The position numbers and the translations under genes were made by a program. From assembly GCF_030548465.1 (NCBI RefSeq), contig NZ_JAUOSF010000005.1, positions 310,001-374,000 on the forward strand: DNA of 64,000 nt. The letters run 5' to 3'. The stretch comes from Tamlana sp. 2_MG-2023 (GTDB lineage Bacteria; Bacteroidota; Bacteroidia; Flavobacteriales; Flavobacteriaceae). Under the pieces are notes generated by a model. It saw only the letters and a program-made list of their open reading frames with translations. It made no database searches and had not been told where the DNA came from. Positions 17,655 through 25,216 of this stretch are shown in pieces; the first letter of the stretch is position 1; the number at the start of each line of letters is the position of its first letter.

Positions 17655-18824
17655 ATGAGTAATAACAAGAAATTTGAAACTTTAGCAATAAGAACGCAGA
17701 CAGAAACGTCTCAGTTTTCGGAACATTCAGTGCCGTTGTATTTAACATCGGGCTTTGTTTTTGACGATGCTGAGGAAATGAGAGCCTCGTTTGCAGAAGA
17801 GAAACAACGCGATTTATACAGCCGTTACAGCAACCCCAATGTCAACGAATTTGTTGATAAGGTGTGTTTGATGGAAGGGGCGGAAGCTGGTTTTGCCTTT
17901 GCTAGCGGTATGGCTGCGGTGTTTTCAACGTTTGGTACTTTGTTAGACGCTGGAGATCACGTGGTGTCTTGTAGTTCTGTTTTTGGTGCAACCCATGGTT
18001 TGTTTACTAAATATTTGCCGAAATGGAATATTGAATATTCGTATTTCAATGTGAATGAAGTTGATAAAATTGAAAGCTTAATCAAGCCTAACACCAAATT
18101 TATCTACGCTGAAACACCTACAAACCCTGGTGTGGATGTGTTGGATTTAGATTTGTTAAGTGCCATTTGTAAAAAACATGGTTTGTTGTTGGTGATCGAT
18201 AATTGCTTTGCGACGCCATATTTGCAAAACCCGATTAAACATGGAGCCGATTTGGTGATTCACTCGGCTACAAAATTAATGGATGGTCAAGGGCGTGTAC
18301 TTGGTGGTGTGACCGTAGGTAAAAAAGAATTGATTCGAGAAATTTACTTGTTTTCAAGACTTACGGGGCCGTCGATGAGTGCGTTTAACGCTTGGGTGTT
18401 ATCGAAATCTTTAGAGACTTTAGCGGTTAGAACAGATAAGCACTGTGAAAATGCTTTAAAATTGGCAACTTTTCTAGAAGGACATTCAAAAGTAAAATGG
18501 GTGAAGTATCCTTTCTTGAAATCGCACCCACAATATGAAGTGGCCAAAAAGCAGATGAAATTAGGAGGTAATATTATTGCTTTTGAAGTCGAAGGAGGAA
18601 TAGAAGGTGGTAGAACATTTTTAGATGCGATTAAAATGTGTTCGTTATCGGCCAACCTAGGTGACACGAGAACGATTGTTACGCATCCTGCTAGTACAAC
18701 GCATGCTAAGGTGGAGGCAGACGTAAAGGCTGCTGCTGGTATTTCCGATGGTATGGTGCGTGTTTCGGTTGGTTTAGAGCATGTAGATGATGTGATTGCC
18801 GATTTAGAGCAGGCTTTACAATAA
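17655..18824 (+). CDS. metZ: Gamma-family PLP enzyme, O-succinylhomoserine sulfhydrylase-like
   Basis: The 389-residue Cys/Met-metabolism PLP enzyme has YSRYSNPNV, FASGMAAVFST, the lysine-bearing HSATKLMDGQGRVLGG, and SANLGDTRT. LMDGQGRVLGG is a pattern I associate with O-succinylhomoserine sulfhydrylase (MetZ) rather than cystathionine gamma-synthase, though the family assignments overlap. It follows metY and the MetX-containing fusion under the same riboswitch, so the operon holds two homocysteine-forming enzymes of the same fold. They may differ in acyl-homoserine or sulfur donor. A terminator at 18849-18884 closes the operon. Confidence 0.82.
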   Translation: MSNNKKFETLAIRTQTETSQFSEHSVPLYLTSGFVFDDAEEMRASFAEEKQRDLYSRYSNPNVNEFVDKVCLMEGAEAGFAFASGMAAVFSTFGTLLDAGDHVVSCSSVFGATHGLFTKYLPKWNIEYSYFNVNEVDKIESLIKPNTKFIYAETPTNPGVDVLDLDLLSAICKKHGLLLVIDNCFATPYLQNPIKHGADLVIHSATKLMDGQGRVLGGVTVGKKELIREIYLFSRLTGPSMSAFNAWVLSKSLETLAVRTDKHCENALKLATFLEGHSKVKWVKYPFLKSHPQYEVAKKQMKLGGNIIAFEVEGGIEGGRTFLDAIKMCSLSANLGDTRTIVTHPASTTHAKVEADVKAAAGISDGMVRVSVGLEHVDDVIADLEQALQ

Positions 18825-18848
18825 GCTTAGATCTTATTTTAATATAAT

Positions 18849-18884
18849 AAAAATGCCTTTGCTTGATTGTGAAGGCATTTTTTT
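18849..18884 (+). terminator. Terminator of the metY operon
   Basis: Stem AAATGCCTT/AAGGCATTT (18851-18859, 18872-18880) with a U-tract at 18878-18884, 25 bp after the metZ stop. Confidence 0.85.
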
Positions 18885-18908
18885 GTGGTTTATGATTTGT
18901 CTTTGCTG

Positions 18909-19268
18909 TTACAGCTTAATATTGTTAACCTCTAATATACTTTGAATTTCATAGTTGAATAAGGTTTCGCTTAACAGCGCTTCAAATTGATTAACGCGGT
19001 CTTTTTTTATTCTGAAAACCACTTCGCTGTATGTGGTAGTGCATTTAATAGGTTGTAAATGATCTTCATTTTGACATGTCTCACAGTCGCAACAGGTTTT
19101 GCTTTTATAGGATGAAATGACTTCAAGTAAATTTTTTAATTCTGGTATGCTTAGTATAATGGCGATATCAGAGACTTGTAACTGTATTTTGTTGATTTTA
19201 GTGTCTGCTTCACTCAATATAAACGTTTGGCCTATAAAATTGCTATGTAGCGGTTCTAGGTAGTACAT
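18909..19268 (-). CDS. Small Cys-cluster protein of unknown function
   Basis: A 119-residue cytoplasmic protein. The middle carries a dense cluster CCDCETC plus one later Cys, which could bind a metal or iron-sulfur centre. The N-terminal half has an alternating hydrophobic pattern suggesting a beta-sheet (KIQLQVSDIAIILSI). I do not recognise the family. It is divergent from the flavodoxin gene and shares with it a long palindrome at 19296-19326, 28 bp before its start, so the two are probably co-regulated, most simply by iron or redox state. It ends close to the metY-operon terminator. Confidence 0.6.
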   Translation of the reverse strand: MYYLEPLHSNFIGQTFILSEADTKINKIQLQVSDIAIILSIPELKNLLEVISSYKSKTCCDCETCQNEDHLQPIKCTTTYSEVVFRIKKDRVNQFEALLSETLFNYEIQSILEVNNIKL

Positions 19269-19295
19269 GGTTTTCTGTTTTTTTTAAATATATTA

Positions 19296-19337
19296 ATTAT
19301 TTTTATTTAGAATAAATAAAAATAATAATTAACTTTG
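19296..19337. promoter_or_regulatory. Palindromic operator and flavodoxin promoter
   Basis: A perfect inverted repeat with 14-bp arms, ATTATTTTTATTTA (19296-19309) and its complement (19313-19326), is separated by GAA. A TAACTTTG -7 element at 19330-19337 follows at once, so a bound protein would block the flavodoxin promoter. Flavodoxin is classically repressed by Fur with iron, and ATTTAGAAT matches half of Bacteroidetes Fur boxes as I recall them. The Fur assignment is inference. Confidence 0.6.
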
Positions 19338-19365
19338 TGTCAGAAATCTATATAAAGAGTTTATT

Positions 19366-19897
19366 ATGAATGATAAAATAGGAGTGTTTTACGGTTCGGA
19401 TTCTGGGGTTACAGACGATATTACTCGAGATTTAATTAGCTTTTGGAATGATGATAACTTAGAGGTTATGGAAGTTGGTAGATGCTACAGTCAATGACTT
19501 AGAGCAGTATCAAATCATGCTATTTGGCTTGTCCACTTGGTATGATGGCGATTTACAAAGCGATTGGGAGGAATTTTTTGATGATTTTCAAACGATAGAT
19601 TTTAGTGATAAAGTCGTGGCTATTTATGGTCTAGGTGATCAAATTGGATATGCTGAATATTTTGTTGATGGCATAGGTATATTGGCCAAAGTGGTTTTAG
19701 AAAAAGGAGGGAAAGTTGTTGGGTATTGGCCTACGGAAGGCTGTCGATTTACCGATTCGGTAGCTATTGTAGACGGACAAAGAGATTTGTTCTATGGCCT
19801 TGCTTTAGATCATGATAATGAATCACAACTTACAGATGACCGGTTAACATCGTGGATTACTCAAGTAAAAGAAGAATTTTTAAGAGAGACTGCCTAG
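19366..19897 (+). pseudogene. Flavodoxin, single-base frameshift
   Basis: Translation from the ATG at 19366 gives the FMN-binding opening GVFYGSDSGVTDD, then hits TGA at 19495 after 43 codons. The following frame continues flawlessly as flavodoxin: LFGLSTWYDGDLQSDW, VVAIYGLGDQIGYAEYF and the long-chain signature GLALDHDNESQLTDDR. The frames join at GAAGTTGGTAGAT near 19471-19483; removing one G would give EVVDATVNDL, so a one-base insertion explains it. Flavodoxin replaces ferredoxin as electron carrier under iron limitation. Intact promoter, operator and conserved second half mean the break is recent or a sequencing error. Confidence 0.8.
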
Positions 19898-19990
19898 GCA
19901 GTAATTTTAATTTGTTAGTTTTTGTTACTAATTCAGGTTTGGCTTCGGCTCAACTCAACCAAAGGATTAAGAACGTGTTTTTAACCTTAT

Positions 19991-20028
19991 AAATACCTTT
20001 ACTATTGGTTTGTAAAGGTATTTTTTTT
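19991..20028 (+). terminator. Terminator of the flavodoxin gene
   Basis: A perfect 12-bp stem AAATACCTTTAC/GTAAAGGTATTT (19991-20002, 20012-20023) with eight Ts at the end. Confidence 0.85.
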
Positions 20029-20172
20029 GTGGTGATCCTAATTAGAATTTGATAGTAAAACTATAACCACTTTTTAATTTTAGAAACTTACATTAGTATA
20101 AAAAAACTATGTCATTATTGTGATTACATCGATAGATATTGGTTTAATTCTAACATTTAACAGAATACAGAC

Positions 20173-20202
20173 AAACTGGTTAACCAATTATTAGTACCTT
20201 AG
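20173..20202 (+). promoter_or_regulatory. FadR/UxuR-like operator with promoter of the alginate lyase
   Basis: AACTGGTTAACCAATT (20173-20188 region) contains the perfect palindrome TGGTTAACCA at 20177-20186, the classic half-site pair of GntR/FadR-type regulators, including uronate regulators such as UxuR/ExuR. A TACCTTAG element at 20195-20202 is a plausible -7 site, putting the operator over the -33 region, where binding would repress. No GntR gene is in the window. The rest of the gap from 20029 shows nothing recognisable. Confidence 0.55.
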
Positions 20203-20237
20203 CAGCGCTTTAATTTTAATTTAAAAAGCGCTATAAT

Positions 20238-21275
20238 ATGAAGAGATTACCTTATTTATTTATTATCCTATTTTTAAGTTTTGGAACCTACAACTGTAAT
20301 AGTACAAATGATGATCTTGAAGATGTAGAGCAGGAAACACCTACCGATCCAGAAGAAGATAAGGAGACTGAGGTTGATCCTGAGCCGGAACCAGAACCAG
20401 AACCAGAACCTGAAGAGGATAACGATGGAGAACTTGACCCAAATAGAGCACCTTCTGGAAATTTTGATTTATCAACTTGGAATTTGAGTATTCCTGTGAA
20501 TAGTGGGAAAGGTACAGCGCTTACAAAAACGGTGGCTGAAATAAATGCAGGTTATGAGCATGATGAATATTTTTATACCGCGGAAGATGGCGGTATGGTT
20601 TTTAAATGTCCTAATGATGGTTTTAAAACCTCTGTAAATACCTCATATACTCGTGTTGAATTACGCGAAATGTTGCGAGGAACGAATACTAGCATTAGTA
20701 CCCAAGGGGTTAATAAGAACAATTGGGTTTTTGGTACAGCGCCGGAAACACATAAAAAAGCAGCCTTTGGATATGATGGAGAAATGACCGCAACATTGGC
20801 TGTAAATCATGTGACCACTACAGGAAGTAATAGTCATATTGGTCGCGTTATTGTTGGGCAAATTCACGCCAATGATGATGAGCCAGTTCGTATTTACTAT
20901 AGAAAATTAAAAGATAACGATTTAGGATCTATCTATTTTGCTCACGAACCAACCGATGGTAATGGTGATGAGCAATGGCATGAAATGATTGGTTCCAGAA
21001 GTAACAGTGCTTCAAACCCTAGCGATGGTATCGCTTTAGATGAAAAATTTAGCTATACCATTAATGTTACAGGTGATTTGTTAACCGTTACGATTTCAAG
21101 AGAAGGGAAACCAGATGTGGTTAAAACCGTAGATATGACTAATAGTGGTTTTAATATTTCTGGACAGTACATGTATTTCAAAGCTGGTGTGTATAATCAA
21201 AATAATTCAGGTGATGCTGATGATTATGTACAAGCCACTTTTTATTCATTAGAAAAATCACATACAACCTATTAA
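20238..21275 (+). CDS. Alginate lyase, polysaccharide lyase family 7
   Basis: PL7 enzymes cleave alginate by beta-elimination. All three family blocks are present: RVELREM (from Arg139; catalytic Arg), QIH (Gln208-His210; neutralising Gln and catalytic His), and YFKAGVYNQ near the C-terminus with the catalytic Tyr. The protein begins with a hydrophobic signal ending in a Cys at residue 20 (GTYNC), a poor lipobox, so it may be a lipoprotein or simply secreted. Residues of about 28-65 are an acidic linker with a run of Pro-Glu dipeptides, placing the lyase away from the membrane. It stands alone behind a FadR-type operator, which suggests uronate-responsive induction. Confidence 0.93.
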   Translation: MKRLPYLFIILFLSFGTYNCNSTNDDLEDVEQETPTDPEEDKETEVDPEPEPEPEPEPEEDNDGELDPNRAPSGNFDLSTWNLSIPVNSGKGTALTKTVAEINAGYEHDEYFYTAEDGGMVFKCPNDGFKTSVNTSYTRVELREMLRGTNTSISTQGVNKNNWVFGTAPETHKKAAFGYDGEMTATLAVNHVTTTGSNSHIGRVIVGQIHANDDEPVRIYYRKLKDNDLGSIYFAHEPTDGNGDEQWHEMIGSRSNSASNPSDGIALDEKFSYTINVTGDLLTVTISREGKPDVVKTVDMTNSGFNISGQYMYFKAGVYNQNNSGDADDYVQATFYSLEKSHTTY

Positions 21276-21306
21276 TTACTGAATCACAGCGATTCATTAA
21301 GATACT

Positions 21307-21341
21307 AAAACACCATAGAATTCTGTTCTATGGTGTTTTTT
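21307..21341 (+). terminator. Terminator of the alginate lyase gene
   Basis: A perfect 14-bp stem AAAACACCATAGAA/TTCTATGGTGTTTT with a 5-base loop and a U-tract, 31 bp after the stop. Confidence 0.9.
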
Positions 21342-21378
21342 CGTTTTAAGGATATAATAAAATATCTATCTTAGCTGT

Positions 21379-21798
21379 ATGTTATCTAAGAAAACGAAAT
21401 ACGGATTAAAGGCACTCACCTTTATTGCCAGAAGCGAAGGTGATTTACCATTACAAGTTGCCGAAATTGCCAAACAAGAACAAATTCCTCAAAAGTTTTT
21501 AGAAAGTATCTTATTAACGCTTCGTAAAGCAGGTATTTTAGGCTCCAAAAAAGGAAAGCATGGTGGCTATTATTTAAGAGAAACCCCAGAAGACATTTTA
21601 ATGACCGATGTGATGCGTGTTTTAGAAGGCCCGATTGCTATGGTGCCCTGTGTAAGTTTGAACTACTACGAAAAGTGTGACGATTGTGTTGATGAAGATT
21701 TATGTAGTGTTAATAAATTGATGCTTCAAGTACGTGATAGCACACTTAATGTGTTCAGAAATACGACCTTAGCCGATTTGTCCCATCCAAAAGGATAA
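21379..21798 (+). CDS. Rrf2-family transcriptional regulator (CymR/CysR-like)
   Basis: The 139-residue protein has the Rrf2 winged-helix layout: KTKYGLKALTFIAR, then EIAKQEQIPQKFLESIL as recognition region and GSKKGKHGGYYL as wing. The C-terminal half holds PCVSLNYYEKCDDCVDEDLC, four Cys that could bind an iron-sulfur cluster as in IscR, although CymR-type sulfur regulators respond through a partner protein. It lies directly upstream of the sulfate assimilation genes and I infer that it controls them, probably through the inverted repeat at 21917-21942. It has 161 bp before the next gene, so it is likely a separate transcript. Confidence 0.85.
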   Translation: MLSKKTKYGLKALTFIARSEGDLPLQVAEIAKQEQIPQKFLESILLTLRKAGILGSKKGKHGGYYLRETPEDILMTDVMRVLEGPIAMVPCVSLNYYEKCDDCVDEDLCSVNKLMLQVRDSTLNVFRNTTLADLSHPKG

Positions 21799-21908
21799 GA
21801 AATTCTTAAAAAACCTTCCTTTTCCTTAAAAAAATTAAATCGTATCCCGATAAATATTCCGATATGCTAAAAAGTTTGAGAATTACTTTTATATGTTATA
21901 AAATGTAT

Positions 21909-21942
21909 TACTTTTGTAATCCCTACTAAATTGATAGGATTA
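21909..21942 (+). promoter_or_regulatory. Promoter and candidate Rrf2 operator of the sulfate operon
   Basis: TACTTTTG at 21909-21916 fits the -7 consensus TAnnTTTG. Immediately after it comes an imperfect inverted repeat, TAATCCCTA (21917-21925) and TAGGATTA (21935-21942), around CTAAATTGA. Its form (CC-TA ... AAAT ... TA-GG) resembles operators of Rrf2-type sulfur regulators such as CymR as I remember them. Position on the transcription start suits repression. Confidence 0.5.
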
Positions 21943-21959
21943 ATATAACACATCAACAA

Positions 21960-22217
21960 ATGATTGCTCAGATGTTAATTAAAAATAAAGAAAAGTCTAC
22001 ATACAAAGAGGATAGTGCAACTGAAAAGCCAATTAGAAGTGTAGTGAAATCACTTAGTTGGAGAACTATCGGTACTTTAGATACGGTTTTAATTTCGTGG
22101 TTAGTCACTGGGGAGTTAACTTTAGCGTTTTCGATAGGTTCTATCGAATTGGTCACAAAAATGGTTTTATATTTTTTCCACGAACGTGCATGGAACTCTA
22201 TTAAGTGGGGAAAATAA
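21960..22217 (+). CDS. DUF2061 small membrane protein
   Basis: An 85-residue protein with a charged N-terminus of about 25 residues and then SVVKSLSWRTIGTLDTVLISW and a second hydrophobic segment ending in YFFHERAWNSIKWG. The motif S-W-R-T-x-G-T-x-D-T and the closing HERxWN pattern are those of DUF2061 proteins, predicted two-helix inner-membrane proteins of unknown function. The ATG at 21972 is an alternative start. As the first gene of the operon, 11 bp before cysH, a role in sulfate uptake or reduction is likely by context only. Confidence 0.8.
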   Translation: MIAQMLIKNKEKSTYKEDSATEKPIRSVVKSLSWRTIGTLDTVLISWLVTGELTLAFSIGSIELVTKMVLYFFHERAWNSIKWGK

Positions 22218-22228
22218 ATAAAAGAATT

Positions 22229-22849
22229 ATGTTTACAGAAAATCAAATAGAGGAACTAAATAAAGCGTTCAAAGATGCGGCACCGGCCGATATCATTAAA
22301 AAAGCGCTTGAACTTAATAATGAAGCCGTTGTTACAACAAATTTTAGACCATACGAAGCTGTTATTTTACATGCAGTTAATGCGGTGGCGTCTGAAATTC
22401 CTGTAATATGGTGCGATACGGGGTATAACACGCCTCAAACTTATAAGCACGCAGAAGAAGTTATTAAAGATTTGGCTTTAAATGTGTTTTTATATGTTCC
22501 TAAGCAAACATCTGCACATCGCGATGTAGTTATGGGAATTCCAACGGTTGATGCTCCAGAGCACGCTTTGTTTACAGAACAAGTGAAGTTAGAGCCTTTT
22601 ACAAGAGCTATGGCAGAGCATAAACCAAAAGTGTGGTTTACAAATTTACGTCAAGGGCAAACAGCTTTTAGAAATAGTATTGGAATTTTTAGTTTAAGTA
22701 AAGATGGCGTTTTAAAGGTTAGTCCGTTTTACTTTTGGTCTGATGAAAAATTAGATGGATATTTAAAGCAAAATAATTTGCCTAACGAATTTAAATATTT
22801 CGACCCAACAAAGGCATTAGAAAATAGAGAGTGTGGTTTACACGCTTAA
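22229..22849 (+). CDS. cysH: Adenylylsulfate/phosphoadenylylsulfate reductase
   Basis: I start at the ATG at 22229 (MFTENQIEELNKAF), not the overlapping ATG at 22205. The 206-residue enzyme reduces activated sulfate to sulfite with thioredoxin. Visible are the PP-loop-type region around VIWCDTGYNTPQTY and the C-terminal catalytic ECGLH (Cys202). The Cys-Cys...Cys-x2-Cys motif that binds a 4Fe-4S cluster in APS reductases is absent: the site reads WFTNLRQGQTAFR. That normally implies PAPS as substrate, yet no APS kinase is encoded nearby and CysN lacks a CysC domain. Substrate therefore unresolved. Confidence 0.88.
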   Translation: MFTENQIEELNKAFKDAAPADIIKKALELNNEAVVTTNFRPYEAVILHAVNAVASEIPVIWCDTGYNTPQTYKHAEEVIKDLALNVFLYVPKQTSAHRDVVMGIPTVDAPEHALFTEQVKLEPFTRAMAEHKPKVWFTNLRQGQTAFRNSIGIFSLSKDGVLKVSPFYFWSDEKLDGYLKQNNLPNEFKYFDPTKALENRECGLHA

Positions 22850-22873
22850 TAATATATAGTTAAAAAGAATACG

Positions 22874-23779
22874 ATGAAAAAAGACACGTCAAATATAAAC
22901 TCGCTAGAAAACGAAGCGATATATATTATGAGAGAAGTAGCGGCACAGTTTGAAAAACCTGTGTTATTATTTTCAGGAGGAAAAGATTCGATCACGTTAG
23001 TACGTCTAGCGGTAAAAGCCTTTTACCCTGCAAAAATTCCTTTTCCATTAATGCATATCGATACGGGGCATAATTTTCCTGAAACGATTGAATTTAGAGA
23101 TCGTTTATGTGAAGAATTAGGTTTAGAATTGATCGTAAGAAATGTTCAGGATTCTATTGATGAAGGTAAAGTAAAAGAAGAGTCTGGTCGTTATGCAAGT
23201 AGAAATATGTTGCAAACCACCACGCTTTTAGATGCTATCGAAGAATTCAAGTTTGATGCTTGTATTGGAGGTGCCCGTCGTGATGAAGAAAAAGCAAGAG
23301 CGAAAGAGCGTATTTTTTCTGTGCGTGATGATTTCGGACAATGGGATGAGAAGAACCAACGTCCTGAGTTATTTGATATGTTGAATGGCGATATTGAGCA
23401 CGGTCAGAATGTACGTGTGTTCCCTATTTCAAACTGGACAGAATTAGATGTGTGGTCGTATATCGAACAAGAAAATATTGAAATTCCTTCAATCTATTTC
23501 GCTCACAAACGTAAAGTATTCTTAAGAGACGGTATGATTTGGTCTGCGGAAGATGACGTTGTTTACAGAGATGATAACGAAGAAGTGATTGAAGAAATGG
23601 TGCGTTTTAGAACCGTTGGGGATATGAGTTGTACAGCAGCAGTTTTATCTGATGCCGTTTCAATCTCTAAAGTTGTAGAGGAAATTAGAGATTCAACAAT
23701 TTCTGAACGTGGTGCACGTATCGATGATAAACGTTCGGAAGCAGCTATGGAAAAACGTAAACAACAAGGGTATTTCTAG
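22874..23779 (+). CDS. cysD: Sulfate adenylyltransferase subunit 2
   Basis: The 301-residue catalytic subunit of ATP sulfurylase forms adenylylsulfate from ATP and sulfate in complex with the GTPase CysN. The PP-loop LFSGGKDSITLVRLA (from about residue 36) binds ATP; MHIDTGHNFPETIEFRD and GGARRDEEKARAKER are family hallmarks, and the C-terminus RKQQGYF is the usual one for CysD. It follows cysH by 24 bp and precedes cysN by 176 bp; that gap holds a MITE-like repeat. Confidence 0.97.
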   Translation: MKKDTSNINSLENEAIYIMREVAAQFEKPVLLFSGGKDSITLVRLAVKAFYPAKIPFPLMHIDTGHNFPETIEFRDRLCEELGLELIVRNVQDSIDEGKVKEESGRYASRNMLQTTTLLDAIEEFKFDACIGGARRDEEKARAKERIFSVRDDFGQWDEKNQRPELFDMLNGDIEHGQNVRVFPISNWTELDVWSYIEQENIEIPSIYFAHKRKVFLRDGMIWSAEDDVVYRDDNEEVIEEMVRFRTVGDMSCTAAVLSDAVSISKVVEEIRDSTISERGARIDDKRSEAAMEKRKQQGYF

Positions 23780-23782
23780 AGA

Positions 23783-23952
23783 GAAGCCCCCTAGCCCCCG
23801 AAGGGGGAATTAGCAAGTTTGCGAATAAAAAATAAACAAAAAGCTTATAAAGACATCATTTTAAAGTGTCCATACTAAGTAAAAAATAATAACAATATTC
23901 TTACCGCGCCCGAGTAAGGATTCCTCCCCCAGGGGAGGTTAGGAGGGGCTTC
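23783..23952. repeat. MITE-like element 1, between cysD and cysN
   Basis: A 170-bp element with inverted ends: GAAGCCCCCTAGCCCCC on the left and GGTTAGGAGGGGCTTC on the right. Each end contains a small GC-rich hairpin (CCCCCGAAGGGGG and CCTCCCCCAGGGGAGG). The AT-rich centre shares ACAATATTCTT and CCCGAGTAAGGATTCC with element 2. It ends three bases before the cysN ATG, and its AGGAGG (23941-23946) stands at Shine-Dalgarno distance. Confidence 0.8.
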
Positions 23953-23955
23953 ATT

Positions 23956-25203
23956 ATGGAAGTATTAAAAATTGCAACAGCAGGAAGTGTAGATGATGGA
24001 AAAAGTACGTTAATCGGACGTATACTTTACGATACAAAATCATTGACAACAGATAAGTTAGAAGCCATTGAAAAAACAAGTAAGCAACGTGGTTACGATT
24101 ACTTAGATTTTTCTTTAGCTACTGATGGTTTAGTTGCAGAAAGAGAACAAGGGATCACCATTGATGTGGCGCATATCTATTTCTCAACTAAGAAGAAAAG
24201 TTACATTATCGCAGATACACCTGGTCACGTAGAATACACACGTAACATGGTAACTGGAGCTTCAACATCTCAAGCGTCTATTATCTTAATTGATGCTAGA
24301 AAAGGAGTGATCGAGCAAACAAATCGTCACTTTTTTATCAATAATTTATTAAGAATTAAAGATGTTGTGGTTGCGATTAACAAAATGGATTTAGTTGATT
24401 ATTCTGAAGAAACTTATAATAAAATCAAAGAAGATTTTTCAGAATTAATGAGCAAGAGAGATTACCAAGATCAGAAAATAACATTCATTCCTGTAAGTGC
24501 TTTAAAAGGTGATAACGTTGTAAACAAGACAGATAAAATGTCTTGGTATAAAGGTCAAACGTTATTAGAGCATTTAGAAGAATTAAATAAAAACGACATT
24601 TTTAACGTTGGTACACCACGTTTTCCGGTACAGTATGTAGTACGCCCTAAAACTGAAGAATTTCACGATTTTAGAGGTTATGCAGGGAAAGTTTACGGTG
24701 GGAACTTAAGTGTTGGTGATGATATAGTGGTGTTACCTTCTCAAACAAAATCGAAGATTAAAGACATTTATTTCTACGATGAGAAGTATGAAACGGCTTC
24801 AAGACGTTCTTCAGTAACCATTACTTTAGAAAATGATATCAATGTAAGTCGTGGCGACATGATTGTTAAAGCTGATGATCTTCCAACTATTGAAAAGCAA
24901 TTTACGGCTAATGTATGTTGGATGGATGCTTCTAACTTAACAACAGGAGGTAAGTACTTAGTGCAACATGGTGTGAACAAAGTGTTAGCTAAAGTTGATA
25001 AAATAAACCATAAAATACATCCAGATTATTCTGGAATCGAAGAAGGCGCTACATCTTTAGGTGTAAACGATATTGCTTCGGTAACATTTAAATTGAACAA
25101 ACCAATTTTTTACGATCAATTTAAAAATCACAGAACAAACGGTTCGTTCATTTTAATCGATCCACAATCGAATAACACGGTTGGCGCTGGATTCATCCAG
25201 TAA
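23956..25203 (+). CDS. cysN: Sulfate adenylyltransferase subunit 1 (GTPase)
   Basis: This elongation-factor-like GTPase drives the CysD reaction. GTP-binding motifs are GSVDDGKSTLIGR, DTPGHVEYTRNM and NKMD. The remaining residues form the two beta-barrel domains of the family (FPVQYVVRP, GYAGKVYGG). With 415 residues it has only the CysN part; the APS-kinase domain of CysNC fusions is missing. Translation begins directly after a MITE-like repeat, which supplies AGGAGG nine bases before the ATG. The gene lies in the cysDN-sir operon. Confidence 0.97.
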   Translation: MEVLKIATAGSVDDGKSTLIGRILYDTKSLTTDKLEAIEKTSKQRGYDYLDFSLATDGLVAEREQGITIDVAHIYFSTKKKSYIIADTPGHVEYTRNMVTGASTSQASIILIDARKGVIEQTNRHFFINNLLRIKDVVVAINKMDLVDYSEETYNKIKEDFSELMSKRDYQDQKITFIPVSALKGDNVVNKTDKMSWYKGQTLLEHLEELNKNDIFNVGTPRFPVQYVVRPKTEEFHDFRGYAGKVYGGNLSVGDDIVVLPSQTKSKIKDIYFYDEKYETASRRSSVTITLENDINVSRGDMIVKADDLPTIEKQFTANVCWMDASNLTTGGKYLVQHGVNKVLAKVDKINHKIHPDYSGIEEGATSLGVNDIASVTFKLNKPIFYDQFKNHRTNGSFILIDPQSNNTVGAGFIQ

Positions 25204-25216
25204 GAGAGAGAAAAAA

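Noticed and set aside
20383-20415. Repeating GAACCA units as a possible tandem-repeat array
   Set aside because: They encode a Pro-Glu linker in a lipoprotein-like enzyme, a common protein feature and not a DNA element.
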